63,124 bases of DNA from Porphyromonadaceae bacterium UBA7332 (GCA_002471225.1 DKPO01000026.1:371-63494), one strand, 5' to 3'; counted from the stretch's first letter, positions 8,370 through 17,789 are shown. Program-made: numbers and translations. Notes: a model not told the origin generated them from the sequence alone.

Positions 8370-9296
8370 TTATGCGTTTGTATTTGTCGGATACATGTGA
8401 ACATCCATTTGAGGGAACGGAATACTAAGACCATGTGCCGAATAGTTTTTGTAAACTTTTTCAGTCAGTTCAAAATATAAATCCCAATAATTTTCTGTTC
8501 TTGTCCAGATTCTTACAACAATATCAATTGAGCTGTTATTCAATGTGTGCAATCCGATAAACGGTTGAGCCGGAGTGGATAACACACGTTCATCTCCTTC
8601 CAGAAAACCAAGAATCATCTTACGAGCTTCATCATAGCTATCGCCATACGCAAATCCGAATTTAAGATCTACACGTCGAATACCTGATTGTGAATAGTTA
8701 TTGATAATACCTGAAGACAAAGATCCGTTTGGTATATAAATAACTTTATTATCAATCGTATTCAGAACAGTATTAAAAATCAATATCTCACGTACAGTAC
8801 CTAATTGACCCTGAGCTTCAATAAAATCACCTACTTTATAAGGTTTAAGCAATAAAATAATTACTCCCCCTGCAAAGTTCTGAAGTGTTCCACTCATAGC
8901 CATACCAATACCCACACCGGCAGATGCAAGTAAAGCTGCCATGGAAGTTGTCTCAACTCCTAAAACCCCGATAATTATCACAAATAACAAAATCGTTAAT
9001 GTAATATTGATCAGATTTAATAAGAAAGAACGAAGAGAGTGATCCACTTCTCTTTTTTCCATCAGTTTGCGAGATACAAACTTAATACGATTAATAATCC
9101 ACTTACCTACGAAATAAATAACAATTGCTGCCAGAATCTTCAACGATTGGTCTACCATAAAAGCAACCAATTGCTTCATAATATCCTGAAACGTTGAACT
9201 TTCTATACTTTTCACAACACTTGCTGCTTTATGCGCAGTCGAATCCGAAGCAGCTGCCTTATCAACGGCGGCTCCCAATGCTAAAAATAAACTCAT
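8370..9296 (-). CDS. MscS-family mechanosensitive ion channel
   Basis: This 308-residue membrane protein releases solutes when membrane tension rises after osmotic downshock. Three transmembrane segments are visible. The third is the pore helix with the Ala/Gly-rich pattern LLASAGVGIGMAMSGTLQNFAGG. The MscS beta domain follows (KPYKVGDFIEAQGQLGTVREI, then IPNGSLSSGIINNYS) and then the alpha/beta C-terminal domain. Length and order are normal for a small MscS channel. The start follows the upstream FadL-like gene by ten bases, so the two are probably co-transcribed. Confidence 0.92.
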   Translation of the reverse strand: MSLFLALGAAVDKAAASDSTAHKAASVVKSIESSTFQDIMKQLVAFMVDQSLKILAAIVIYFVGKWIINRIKFVSRKLMEKREVDHSLRSFLLNLINITLTILLFVIIIGVLGVETTSMAALLASAGVGIGMAMSGTLQNFAGGVIILLLKPYKVGDFIEAQGQLGTVREILIFNTVLNTIDNKVIYIPNGSLSSGIINNYSQSGIRRVDLKFGFAYGDSYDEARKMILGFLEGDERVLSTPAQPFIGLHTLNNSSIDIVVRIWTRTENYWDLYFELTEKVYKNYSAHGLSIPFPQMDVHMYPTNTNA

Positions 9297-9306
9297 TTAC
9301 GTTTAG

Positions 9307-10890
9307 TTAAAATTTAAGTCCTACTGTTAGTAATATATTTGATCTTTTTGTTTTTAAACTAAAAGGCTCCGATGCCACAACAGTGCTTCCATCATTTGCA
9401 TACAATGGCGCAAACGCAAAACCATTAGCATCTTCCGTTTTATGTACATAAGCCAGATCTGTATAAAGACTTCCGAAACGATATCCTAAACCAGCTGTAA
9501 AATATTGATTTTTACCAGGCAATACATAATTTGGCATTGTACCTACTGTACCTACTGTTACTTTTCCATCATATACTTCTGCTTTGACAGGAGATGATTG
9601 ATAAGCATAACCTGCACGTAAGCTAAACTGAGGCGTTACACGATATTCTCCACCTACTTTGAATGTATTGATAGATCTTGTATTTTGCTTAATATAAAAA
9701 TTCTCGCCAGATTCATTACCTCCATCATCTTTCAACTTAAGACTTGAATAATCTTGTAACTCATACTCAAAACTTAACAAACCTTTTTTACCTATAACGA
9801 AAGCCGCTGATGTCTGAAAACGGAAAGGTGTGTTCATATCATAACCAACTGAGCCCATCGGAGTCGATGTCCGTCCGTTTATATAAATAGGTTTTCCATC
9901 TTTATCCTCTCCGTCATAAATATTACGGGAATCAACTAATGCGCCGAATTTATCCGTCATACTATAATAAGTCGGAGTATGCACTGCAACACCAAAGCGG
10001 AAAAAGTCAACAGGTCTTACAATCATACCAACTTTAAAGTTTACACCTGTACCTCTGGTATTTAGAGAGTTCTCCATATAATAACCTCCATCAGTATGGA
10101 AATCTTCATCATAGCCTGTAGTCAAACGATAAGCAAAGTCCGTAACTGAAAGTGTTGCTCCAAAATAGATCAAATCATCATAATTCCCACCAAATGTAAA
10201 GTTATATTCGTCTACGCGCCCTGATTCTCTTACATTTAATCTGGCTGCAGGTCTCATATTCCCGGGAAAGTTTGATCTATACAATTGTTGTCCCTGAGCA
10301 TCCTGTCCATTAGGAGTAATCAATGCTGCATTCCAGCCAAGCACTGACAACCAAGGTAAATTCTCCAGATATGGATCATACGGTTTATCTGCTCCACGTA
10401 AATCATCAAGCCATGACGGATCTATCCCGTAAGCCTGATCAGCAATAAAATCTGTCAATGAGGATCCGAAACTAGGATTTTCTGCTGTATAGACACGATT
10501 AAATGAAGCCTTTCTATTATATGCCACACCTACATTAAATCCAAACTCTCCCGCACCTCTGAAACTGGCTACATAGCCAAAATTATCAAAAATAAAGTTT
10601 GTCTTATCGTTATTTATAGAGCTTCCGCCCCATTTCGTATTTGTAGATGTCATCGAAAGATTCAGAGTCCCTGCAAATTCAGAACTTCTATATACTCCGA
10701 TTCCGGCCGGATTATTCCATAATGCGGATAAATCTCCACCCAAAGCACCAAATGCACCAGCCATACTCATTGATCTGGCTGTACCAGTAATATCTCTTTG
10801 AGACATACGAATAGCATCCGCTTCACCTTGTGCATATATAGAAGCTGATCCGGCTAAAAGTAAAGCCGCGAGTAATGTATTTCTTTTCAT
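9307..10890 (-). CDS. FadL/OmpP1/TodX-like outer-membrane transport protein
   Basis: This protein of about 527 residues has a signal peptide (MKRNTLLAALLLAGSASIYAQ) and a FadL-type N-terminal region (TARSMSMAGAFGALGGDLSALWNNPAGIG), where the NPAG motif belongs to the hatch that plugs the barrel. The rest is rich in alternating aromatic strands, ending in a hydrophobic strand with C-terminal Phe, the outer-membrane sorting signal. FadL proteins admit hydrophobic molecules. Bacteroidota versions are often named hemin receptor without firm evidence. The start at 10890 gives the clean signal peptide; a Met three codons upstream (10899) is also possible. A TATTTTTG box at 10960-10953 (minus) could be its -7 element. 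Confidence 0.88.
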   Translation of the reverse strand: MKRNTLLAALLLAGSASIYAQGEADAIRMSQRDITGTARSMSMAGAFGALGGDLSALWNNPAGIGVYRSSEFAGTLNLSMTSTNTKWGGSSINNDKTNFIFDNFGYVASFRGAGEFGFNVGVAYNRKASFNRVYTAENPSFGSSLTDFIADQAYGIDPSWLDDLRGADKPYDPYLENLPWLSVLGWNAALITPNGQDAQGQQLYRSNFPGNMRPAARLNVRESGRVDEYNFTFGGNYDDLIYFGATLSVTDFAYRLTTGYDEDFHTDGGYYMENSLNTRGTGVNFKVGMIVRPVDFFRFGVAVHTPTYYSMTDKFGALVDSRNIYDGEDKDGKPIYINGRTSTPMGSVGYDMNTPFRFQTSAAFVIGKKGLLSFEYELQDYSSLKLKDDGGNESGENFYIKQNTRSINTFKVGGEYRVTPQFSLRAGYAYQSSPVKAEVYDGKVTVGTVGTMPNYVLPGKNQYFTAGLGYRFGSLYTDLAYVHKTEDANGFAFAPLYANDGSTVVASEPFSLKTKRSNILLTVGLKF

Positions 10891-10984
10891 ATATATCAAT
10901 TTAATGTTCGATAGTTATGTTTATTGGTCTGATATTTTCACATTTTGATTTGCAAAAATACGAATTATACTTCGAAAACTTAAT

Positions 10985-11053
10985 AAAAAAGCTAAGAACC
11001 AAGTTATGTTTAATCAAAATAGAATATACACTCACTTTCTCAGTTCCTAGCTT
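10985..11053 (-). terminator. Possible terminator after the Gly-rich protein gene
   Basis: A 13-base arm ending at 11053 pairs, with one G-T mismatch, with an arm near 10987-10999. The loop is long and an A-run on the plus strand becomes a T-run on the minus strand. It would end the upstream minus-strand gene. Confidence 0.45.
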
Positions 11054-11059
11054 TTAATA

Positions 11060-12361
11060 TTATCTTCCTACGCGAGAGCTGCGTCCACCGGAATAGCTTC
11101 CTCCACTACTACCCGAACTACGGCTGCCACCATATGACCCGGAAGAAACTCCTGATCCGGATCCGGATCTTGATGAAGATCCTGAATTCTGGAAGCTATT
11201 TCCCGAATTCGATGATCTACCCCAATTGTTACTATTCGAATTTGAACGATCATAATTCTGTGTTCTTCCACCAGAGCTATTGGATGATCCGGAACCTGTA
11301 GCGCGTCTGTCACTTCTAGGAGTATAAACACCTTCAGACCCTGAAGATCCTGTTGCCGGACGTGTTGAAGGGCGTGTTACTGTTACAGCATTACCGTTTT
11401 GAAAACGGTCCGATCTTCCACCAGTAGAATAATTCGGATTGCCTGTTGAAGGACGAGTCGATGCATTTATAGTATTCCCTGTTCCTGGTCGGGCTCCCGA
11501 ATATTTATGTTCACGGCTTCCTCCATAGTTGCCTCCACCATAATTTGCAGAACCTCTGTTTCCTCCATAGTATGGTTGACGGCCATTAGCGTATTTGTAG
11601 CTGTTATCATACCAACCTCCGCCGGGATACCAACCTCCGCCGGGATACCAACCTCCGCCGGGATACCAACCTCCGCCGGGATACCAGCCACAACCCCAAC
11701 TTGGACCCCAGCCCCATGATGGACCCCAGCCATAATTAGGATATCCCCAACCGGGACCCCAATTAGACATACTGAATCCCCAATAAGGACCCCAACCCCA
11801 ACCGGACATACGCCATGAGAAAGAGTTGTAGCTATATGGAGACCACATATAATCCCAATACATAGGATTTGTCCATGTTGGTGTTATTGTTGCATAGAAA
11901 TCATCAATATAAACATTCCACTCATCATCATTTAGCATATAAATGTCAAAGTAGTTTGGATCACTAATGCGAATCGTATATTTTGGATTATGAAATCTAC
12001 GGATACGCTCAGCTGTTTCAAAATCCCTTTGAGATCCTTTAAAACCATTTATATAGCCTTGCGGGTTTTGTGTTAATTCATAATCAACACCTGGCTCTAA
12101 TTGGATTGTATCATTATCTTTGGTAATTAAACTACCATAAGATTTTCGGCGATTATATTCATCGACATCCCTATCACTTATTTGTATCTGAGAGACAGCA
12201 TTAACCTGTTGTTTTTTCTGCTTCTCCAACTTCGCTTTCTTGACGATTGGATTTACATCTTTCTTAGATATATATAAATCATCTTCGGGGATATTTTGCG
12301 CCCAAGCGACCAACGGTGCAATAAATAGCAGGGCAGATGCAAGAACTCTAAATTTTTTCAT
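11060..12361 (-). CDS. Secreted low-complexity Gly/Ser/Tyr/Trp-rich protein, function unknown
   Basis: This 433-residue protein has a signal peptide (ending VAWAQ). Residues about 20-150 form a normal-composition domain (ISKKDVNP, DRDVDEYNRR, a YTIRISDPNYFDIYMLNDDEWNVYIDD core). The remainder is low complexity: Trp/Gly/Pro-rich (about 160-230), then Gly/Ser/Asn/Arg-rich to the end. Four perfect GGGWYP repeats are encoded by an 18-base tandem repeat (11609-11680). I do not recognise a characterised family. Similar proteins recur in Bacteroidota genomes. A surface or periplasmic structural role is a guess. Overlapping frames in this stretch are compositional artefacts. Confidence 0.8.
   Translation of the reverse strand: MKKFRVLASALLFIAPLVAWAQNIPEDDLYISKKDVNPIVKKAKLEKQKKQQVNAVSQIQISDRDVDEYNRRKSYGSLITKDNDTIQLEPGVDYELTQNPQGYINGFKGSQRDFETAERIRRFHNPKYTIRISDPNYFDIYMLNDDEWNVYIDDFYATITPTWTNPMYWDYMWSPYSYNSFSWRMSGWGWGPYWGFSMSNWGPGWGYPNYGWGPSWGWGPSWGCGWYPGGGWYPGGGWYPGGGWYPGGGWYDNSYKYANGRQPYYGGNRGSANYGGGNYGGSREHKYSGARPGTGNTINASTRPSTGNPNYSTGGRSDRFQNGNAVTVTRPSTRPATGSSGSEGVYTPRSDRRATGSGSSNSSGGRTQNYDRSNSNSNNWGRSSNSGNSFQNSGSSSRSGSGSGVSSGSYGGSRSSGSSGGSYSGGRSSRVGR
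11609..11680. repeat. Four perfect 18-bp tandem repeats
   Basis: Four identical 18-base units encode WYPGGG on the minus strand inside the low-complexity secreted protein. A fifth, degenerate unit follows. Copy number changes would stay in frame. Confidence 0.9.
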
Positions 12362-12446
12362 AATTAATCCTCCGTTTTTAATGTTAAATCATACTATTAT
12401 ACATAAGTCCTCTTAGATTGTAAGACTATATGTCAGATAAATAGTT

Positions 12447-12454
12447 TATTTTTG
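12447..12454 (+). promoter_or_regulatory. Likely -7 box for prmA
   Basis: TATTTTTG matches the Bacteroidota -7 consensus TAnnTTTG exactly and lies 78 bases before the prmA start. No clear -33 element sits at 19-21 bases. Confidence 0.45.
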
Positions 12455-12532
12455 CAAATCAATAATTTCTTGATTCATAGACAAAAATAGAAATAAACTT
12501 CATATAAACAACTTTTTAATTGCAATTTTACA

Positions 12533-13372
12533 ATGAATTATCTTGAATTTCAGTTTTCTGTTTCACCTAATAATGAAATCAATGCAGATATTTTATCTGC
12601 TATGTTAGGCGAAATTGGCTTTGAAAGCTTTGTTTCGACAGATAAAGGAATTGACGCCTATATTCAAACTTCTCTTTATGACGAAAACAACGTAAAAGAA
12701 GTAATTGAAAACTTCCCGATGGAAGCTTCTATCTCTTTTACTTCAAACGAAGTAATTGCTCAAAACTGGAATGAAGAATGGGAAAAACATTACTTCCAAC
12801 CAATTATCATCGAACAAAAATGTGTTATTCACAGCTCATTTCATAAAGACATCCCTCAAACTGAATATGATATTCTGATCGATCCTAAAATGTCTTTTGG
12901 CACGGGACATCACGAAACAACCAGTTTAATGCTAACATTCTTGCTTGAAGAAGAATTAAGCAACAAATCATTCTTAGATATGGGCTGCGGTACTGCTGTT
13001 TTAGCAATTCTTGCTTCTAAAAAAGGAGCAAATCCAATCACTGCCATTGATATTGACGAATGGGCTACAGATAACGCAAATGAAAATATACGTCTGAATG
13101 AGACGAATAATATCAAAATTTTATTAGGTGATGCTTCTTTGCTTCAAAACGAAAACAACTTTGATATTATATTCGCGAACATCAATCGCAATATCTTATT
13201 AAACGATATGCATAATTACGTTGCCAAACTTAACGATAATGGACACTTATTTATGAGTGGCTTTTATAAACAAGATATTCCAGTTATTGAAGAAGAGGCT
13301 AATCGTCTTGGCCTGAAATTAATTGACTTCAAAGAACGCAATAACTGGGTTGCTGTGAAGTTTGCTAAATAA
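12533..13372 (+). CDS. prmA: Ribosomal protein L11 methyltransferase PrmA
   Basis: This 279-residue class I SAM-dependent methyltransferase adds methyl groups to ribosomal protein L11 in the cytoplasm. The hallmark DPKMSFGTGHHETTS motif starts near residue 117. The SAM-binding loop DMGCGTAVLAILASKKGA lies near 149, and FANINRN, the NPPY-like active-site motif, is near 220. The N-terminal part (about 1-90) corresponds to the L11-recognition domain. Length is normal. The gene stands alone, with a probable -7 box upstream and a strong terminator downstream. Confidence 0.96.
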   Translation: MNYLEFQFSVSPNNEINADILSAMLGEIGFESFVSTDKGIDAYIQTSLYDENNVKEVIENFPMEASISFTSNEVIAQNWNEEWEKHYFQPIIIEQKCVIHSSFHKDIPQTEYDILIDPKMSFGTGHHETTSLMLTFLLEEELSNKSFLDMGCGTAVLAILASKKGANPITAIDIDEWATDNANENIRLNETNNIKILLGDASLLQNENNFDIIFANINRNILLNDMHNYVAKLNDNGHLFMSGFYKQDIPVIEEEANRLGLKLIDFKERNNWVAVKFAK

Positions 13373-13396
13373 AAGACGATTCCAAAATATTATCTG

Positions 13397-13443
13397 CTGC
13401 ATATTTTATCTGATAAAAAAGGTAAAATATGCAGTTTTTTTTT
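13397..13443 (+). terminator. Terminator of prmA
   Basis: A 12-bp perfect stem (13397-13408 with 13423-13434) followed by nine T residues forms a strong intrinsic terminator 24 bases after the prmA stop. Confidence 0.92.
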
Positions 13444-13725
13444 ACAGCAGCTTATATATCTTTAAAACAATTCATCCCAACACTTTTCGGTATTAAAAAA
13501 ACGAACTTCCTGGTTTTTAATATTATTTAACCCAATATCATCTATTCCATGATCCCCTAAAATAGATATTTACTTATCTATAAATCAGACAAAAATAAAC
13601 CACAGATACCTTATTCGCATAAAATAGGCAGCAATTATCTCGGATAATTAAAATTATGATATTTAATCCTATCAATCAGTCAGGTATACTCTCTTTAAAT
13701 TCATATTATACAACATGTTTTTTTA

Positions 13726-13757
13726 TTTGTGAGCGCATATTAAAAAATTGATATTTG
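13726..13757 (+). promoter_or_regulatory. Predicted promoter of the candidate small RNA
   Basis: TTTG at 13726-13729, a 20-base spacer, then GATATTTG at 13750-13757. This differs from the TAnnTTTG -7 consensus at one position. Transcription would begin near 13762-13764. Confidence 0.5.
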
Positions 13758-13761
13758 TAAC

Positions 13762-13860
13762 CATAAGACCTAAACAAACTTTTTATACCTTAAATAAAAT
13801 CGCTAGTACCTAGTTAAAAAACCAAATAAAAGAGCTCAAATCGAGCTCTTTTATTTAAAA
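13762..13860 (+). ncRNA. Candidate small RNA of about 100 nt (intergenic)
   Basis: A promoter-like sequence is followed about 60 bases later by a strong intrinsic terminator with no coding gene between them. prmA already has its own terminator 380 bases upstream, so the second terminator needs another transcript to end. No ORF of useful size lies inside. I do not recognise the sequence as a known RNA family. This is an inference from signal layout only. Confidence 0.45.
13824..13860. terminator. Isolated strong terminator hairpin
   Basis: A perfect 14-bp stem (13824-13837 with 13843-13856) and a 5-base loop have A-rich 5' and T-rich 3' flanks, so it can work on both strands. It does not follow any protein gene. 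Confidence 0.8.
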
Positions 13861-13958
13861 TATTATATCCTTCGGTTTTCCTATCCTTATTACTTTCACA
13901 TTAATGTCATTTCTATAAATAATCAACCAGATCTATGTCTATTATTTTAGGTAATTTA

Positions 13959-13966
13959 TATATTTG
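13959..13966 (+). promoter_or_regulatory. Likely -7 box for pepT
   Basis: TATATTTG matches the Bacteroidota -7 consensus exactly and ends 27 bases before the pepT start codon. The -33 position is poorly conserved (TATG-like). Confidence 0.55.
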
Positions 13967-13993
13967 TAGAATCTAACAGTAAACTCAATTAAT

Positions 13994-15214
13994 ATGAAAA
14001 ATATCGTTGATAGATTTATCAAGTACGCTATGATTGACACAGAATCGGATCCTTCTTCCGAAACTACCCCGTCAACACCCAAACAATATACTTTTGCTGA
14101 AAAATTAGCAGAAGAACTTAAGCAAATTGGCTTAGAAGAAGTTTCATTAGACGAAAATGGATATCTGATGGCCACTCTTCCTTCCAATATTGAGAAGGAT
14201 GTTCCTGTTATAGGGTTTATTTCACATATGGATACAAGCTGTGATTTAACAGGTGCTAATGTAAAACCACGAATAGTTACTAACTATGACGGTAAAGACA
14301 TTACACTCAACCAGGACCAAAATATCATTCTTAAAGTAACTGATTTTCCGGAAATCAAAAATTATATCGGACAAGATATCATTGTAACTGACGGAACTAC
14401 TCTATTAGGAGCTGATGACAAAGCCGGTATCACTGCTATAGTTTCAGCAATGGAATACTTAATTAACCACCCTGAAATCAAACATGGAAAAATCCGCATT
14501 GGATTTACACCTGATGAGGAGATCGGACGGGGTGCTCATAAGTTCGATGTTGCTAAATTCGGAGCTCAGTGGGCTTACACTATCGATGGTGGTGAAATTG
14601 GAGAACTGGAATATGAAAACTTCAATGCTGCTGCAGCAACAATCACGGTTACCGGTCGCAATGTTCATCCGGGATACGCTAAGAACAAGATGATAAACTC
14701 TACAACTATTGCTCGTGAATTAGCAGACAGACTACCTCAGAATGAGGTCCCTGAACAAACAACGGGATATGAAGGTTTCTTCCATCTGATGAGTTTCAAT
14801 GGTTCAATAGAACAGACAAAGCTGGTTTACATCATCCGGGATCATGATCGTGAATTATTTGAAGATCGAAAAAAACTGATAGAAACGATCGTGAATGACC
14901 TGAATCTGAAATACAACGGAGCGATTAAGCTTGAAATGAAGGATCAATATTACAATATGCGTGAAAAAGTTGAACCAATTATGCATATTGTTGATCTGGC
15001 AAAAGAAGCAATGATTGAGGAAGGTATTACTCCAAAAATCAAGCCTATCCGCGGAGGTACTGATGGATCACAACTTTCATACATGGGACTTCCTTGTCCG
15101 AATATTTTCACAGGAGGACATAATTTCCATGGTCGTTTTGAATATTTGCCTATAAACTCTATGTTAAAGGCAACAGATACAGTCAAACGAATTATCATTA
15201 ACCTTGCTAAATAA
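13994..15214 (+). CDS. pepT: Peptidase T (tripeptide aminopeptidase)
   Basis: This 406-residue cytoplasmic M20B metallopeptidase releases the N-terminal residue of tripeptides using two zinc ions. Metal and catalytic motifs are all present: SHMDTS near residue 77, GADDKAG near 140, PDEEIGRGAHKFD near 174 with the catalytic Glu, DGGEIGELEYENFNAA near 200, and the C-terminal GGHNFHGRFEY with the last metal histidine. Length is normal for PepT. It is preceded by a -7 box and followed by a stem-loop before the next gene. Confidence 0.96.
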   Translation: MKNIVDRFIKYAMIDTESDPSSETTPSTPKQYTFAEKLAEELKQIGLEEVSLDENGYLMATLPSNIEKDVPVIGFISHMDTSCDLTGANVKPRIVTNYDGKDITLNQDQNIILKVTDFPEIKNYIGQDIIVTDGTTLLGADDKAGITAIVSAMEYLINHPEIKHGKIRIGFTPDEEIGRGAHKFDVAKFGAQWAYTIDGGEIGELEYENFNAAAATITVTGRNVHPGYAKNKMINSTTIARELADRLPQNEVPEQTTGYEGFFHLMSFNGSIEQTKLVYIIRDHDRELFEDRKKLIETIVNDLNLKYNGAIKLEMKDQYYNMREKVEPIMHIVDLAKEAMIEEGITPKIKPIRGGTDGSQLSYMGLPCPNIFTGGHNFHGRFEYLPINSMLKATDTVKRIIINLAK

Positions 15215-15221
15215 TAATACA

Positions 15222-15262
15222 AACAAAGGTTGTCCCGGTCAATCCGAAAGACAACCTTTGTT
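15222..15262 (+). terminator. Stem-loop between pepT and the binding-lipoprotein gene
   Basis: A 13-bp perfect stem (15222-15234 with 15250-15262) lies just after pepT. The T-tract after it is weak, so it may be a leaky terminator or attenuator ahead of the gene at 15282. Confidence 0.65.
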
Positions 15263-15281
15263 CATTCTTACCTCTTAAACT

Positions 15282-16406
15282 ATGAAGTATTCGTTTTTGT
15301 TTTTTGCAACTCTTTTTTTGATGGCATGTTCATCAAATATGCAAAAAGATTCGATTTCAAATAAATCCGCGAATATCAAATATGCTAAAGGTCTATCCAT
15401 AGATAGTCTTGAACAATTTGTTCGTGTTACCTTATCAAACCCATGGGATAATAAAGGTAAAATATTAAGCCGTTATTATCTTATCAAAAAAACGGATAAT
15501 CTTACAGACTCCATACCAGAGGATGGGATTGTCATTCAGATACCTTTGCAAAAAGTAGCCGTTTCTTCCGGTACACACATTGGTTTTATTGATGCTTTTA
15601 ATCAACTTGATATAATAAAAGGCATCTGTTATCCTGATCGTATATTTAATGACACAATCAGAGCTCGTTATGAAAGACACGAGCTTCAGGATTTAGGAGA
15701 TCCTTTTCTTATTAATATGGAAAGCCTGATTTCACTTAATCCGGAAGCAATTATAGCCAGTGGTTATAGCGAACAAGATGAATACAGTAAGCGAATGAAA
15801 CGCTCGGGAGTTCCGGTCATTTTCATTAACGAATGGATGGAACCGTCCCCTTTAGGTCGTGCAGAATGGATAAAATTCATCAGTCTGCTCCTGGATAATG
15901 AAGCTGAAGGTCAAGCTAAATTTAATGAAATCGAACGGGCATATCTCCGTCTATCCTCACTTACCGCAAAGGCTGAAAAGAAACCGGCTATATTGACTGG
16001 TGAAAACTTTAGAGGGACTTGGTATATGCCGGGAGGAAATAACTGGATGGCACAAATATTTCGCGATGCAGGAGCTGACTATTATTATGATTTGAATCCA
16101 TCAGCCGGAAGCATTCCACTAAGTACAGAAGAAGTTATGAGTAAATTCTATCGTGCACCTTACTGGTTCAATGTTAATGCAGAGAATATGGACGAACTGA
16201 TTGCTACAGATTCAAAGCATAGCTTTTTTGAAGCTTATAAAGCAAAACAGATCTTTAACAACAATGCCCAAACAAACGGGCTAGCTAATCAATATTGGGA
16301 AAAAGGAGTTATTGAACCTCATGTTATCCTACGTGATTATATAAAGATTCTTCATCCTGAACTAAACATCAAAGACCCTTTAGTTTACCTAAAACAATTA
16401 AACTAA
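15282..16406 (+). CDS. ABC-transporter substrate-binding lipoprotein (BtuF/FepB-like), orphan
   Basis: This 374-residue lipoprotein has a signal ending at Cys16 (LFLMACSSN). The body fits the helical-backbone metal-receptor class that binds iron-siderophores, heme or cobalamin: FNDTIRARYERHELQDLGDPFLINMESLISLNPEAIIASG resembles the first lobe and its hinge, and the second lobe carries ILTGENFRGTWYMPGGNNWMAQIFRDAGADY. It would capture ligand for an ABC importer, but no permease or ATPase partner lies next to it. The exact ligand cannot be decided here. A bidirectional terminator follows. Confidence 0.85.
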   Translation: MKYSFLFFATLFLMACSSNMQKDSISNKSANIKYAKGLSIDSLEQFVRVTLSNPWDNKGKILSRYYLIKKTDNLTDSIPEDGIVIQIPLQKVAVSSGTHIGFIDAFNQLDIIKGICYPDRIFNDTIRARYERHELQDLGDPFLINMESLISLNPEAIIASGYSEQDEYSKRMKRSGVPVIFINEWMEPSPLGRAEWIKFISLLLDNEAEGQAKFNEIERAYLRLSSLTAKAEKKPAILTGENFRGTWYMPGGNNWMAQIFRDAGADYYYDLNPSAGSIPLSTEEVMSKFYRAPYWFNVNAENMDELIATDSKHSFFEAYKAKQIFNNNAQTNGLANQYWEKGVIEPHVILRDYIKILHPELNIKDPLVYLKQLN

Positions 16407-16412
16407 ATACAG

Positions 16413-16456
16413 AAAAGCTCGTAAAAACAGATAATCTGCTTTTACGAGCTTTTATT
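16413..16456. terminator. Bidirectional terminator between convergent genes
   Basis: A perfect 14-bp stem (16413-16426 with 16440-16453) with A/T runs on both flanks lies between the convergent lipoprotein and ABC-permease genes. Confidence 0.9.
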
Positions 16457-16472
16457 ATGAGTATTGATCATA

Positions 16473-17789
16473 TCAATGATAACGAATCCATTTAAGCAAT
16501 TCTTTATAACTAGTCTTCTTACCATACATCAATATCCCGACACGATAAATCTTAGCACTGACAAAGACCATAAGAATAAATGTCAGAATAAGTATTGCCA
16601 CACTCAGCAAAACTTGCCACATAGGCACATCAAACGGCAATCGAACCATCATAACAATCGGAGACGTAAACGGTATCAGAGAACACCAGAAAGCCAATGG
16701 TCCGTCTGGATTTTGAGCACTGTAAATACCCGCATACAAAGCAAAGATGATTGGCAATGTTATCGGGAGCATAAACTGTTGTGTATCCGCTTGCGAATCG
16801 ACTGCGGCACCTACAGCTGCAAACATGGATGAATACAATAAGTAACCACCAATGAAATAAATGACAAACATACCCAGGATTAAAGTCCAGTTAAAGCCTG
16901 CTACAACTCCAAATATCTCTGCAACAGGACTATTCACAGGCATCTGAGCCATCTGACTCATTCCTGCCAGCTGAGAAGGATCAACCCCTTTTGAGGTTAA
17001 ACCGAATACTATACCAAAATATGTAAACGCAGCCCCGATCATAACCACCCAGATCATCATCTGTGTCAAACCGACCAAAGCAATAGCCAGAATTTTACCC
17101 ATCATAAGCTCAACTGGCGAAACCGACGAAACGAGAATTTCCACAATACGGTTTGTTTTTTCTTCAACCACACTGTTCATCACCTGCGCTCCATACATGA
17201 AAATAAACATATAAATCAAGAATGTTGTAAAAATACCGATCACACCCGCAATTTCTCCCGATGACGAAACCTCCTCACCTGAATCCATACGTTTTATGGT
17301 ATCAACATTAATTCGAACCCGCGCATTATCTATAATATCTCTGATATTACTGACTCCACTGTTAACCAGATTCTGATTATATACATACTCCTCAAGATTT
17401 CCTTCAACATAACTCCGCAGTTCTACCGGAATTTGCTTCAGCGAAATAAAAGATATTTTATTATTCTCTTTCGTGATAGGACCATTGATTACAATATACG
17501 CATCGTAAGCGCCCTCTGTCTTGTCATCACCGGCATTCAATTGTATATTTTCATCCTCTAAATTAAAAAACACAAATTGATCGGTATTTTTCAGGACATC
17601 TTTATACAAACCGCTGTAATCAACCAAACCTACCTTTTTGGCTGAATCATCTTTTAACGTAGACAGCCATAAAGGGACAGCCATCATCGCAATCATAATA
17701 AACGGAGTCAGAAAAGTGATTAGCAAGAAAGTCTTGTTCTTCACTTTTGAAGTATATTCTCTTTGAATAACTAAACCTATCTTACTCAT
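16473..17789 (-). CDS. ABC-2 type exporter permease (NatB-like)
   Basis: This 438-residue membrane protein has an N-terminal transmembrane helix, a periplasmic domain of about 170 residues, and five or six C-terminal helices. It matches the NatB/ABC-2 permease layout, including the VVEEKTNRIVEILVSSVSPVELMMGKI coupling region. With the ATPase encoded immediately upstream it would form an exporter; the NatAB relatives expel sodium or drugs, but the substrate here is unknown. The start at 17789 overlaps the ATPase stop by eight bases. A longer in-frame version would overlap the ATPase gene further and lacks a sensible N-terminus. Confidence 0.88.
   Translation of the reverse strand: MSKIGLVIQREYTSKVKNKTFLLITFLTPFIMIAMMAVPLWLSTLKDDSAKKVGLVDYSGLYKDVLKNTDQFVFFNLEDENIQLNAGDDKTEGAYDAYIVINGPITKENNKISFISLKQIPVELRSYVEGNLEEYVYNQNLVNSGVSNIRDIIDNARVRINVDTIKRMDSGEEVSSSGEIAGVIGIFTTFLIYMFIFMYGAQVMNSVVEEKTNRIVEILVSSVSPVELMMGKILAIALVGLTQMMIWVVMIGAAFTYFGIVFGLTSKGVDPSQLAGMSQMAQMPVNSPVAEIFGVVAGFNWTLILGMFVIYFIGGYLLYSSMFAAVGAAVDSQADTQQFMLPITLPIIFALYAGIYSAQNPDGPLAFWCSLIPFTSPIVMMVRLPFDVPMWQVLLSVAILILTFILMVFVSAKIYRVGILMYGKKTSYKELLKWIRYH

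Larger units (their letters stand above)
13444..13993. other. Gene-free region between prmA and pepT
   Basis: No protein gene was found. The first about 280 bases show nothing recognisable. The second half contains a predicted promoter (13726-13757) and an isolated strong terminator (13824-13860) that together define a candidate small RNA, then the pepT promoter region (-7 box at 13959-13966). Confidence 0.6.

Noticed and set aside
11467..11733. Open frames on both strands over the Gly-rich repeat region
   Set aside because: They are frames opened by the 18-bp repeats and skewed composition, without start context or signals.
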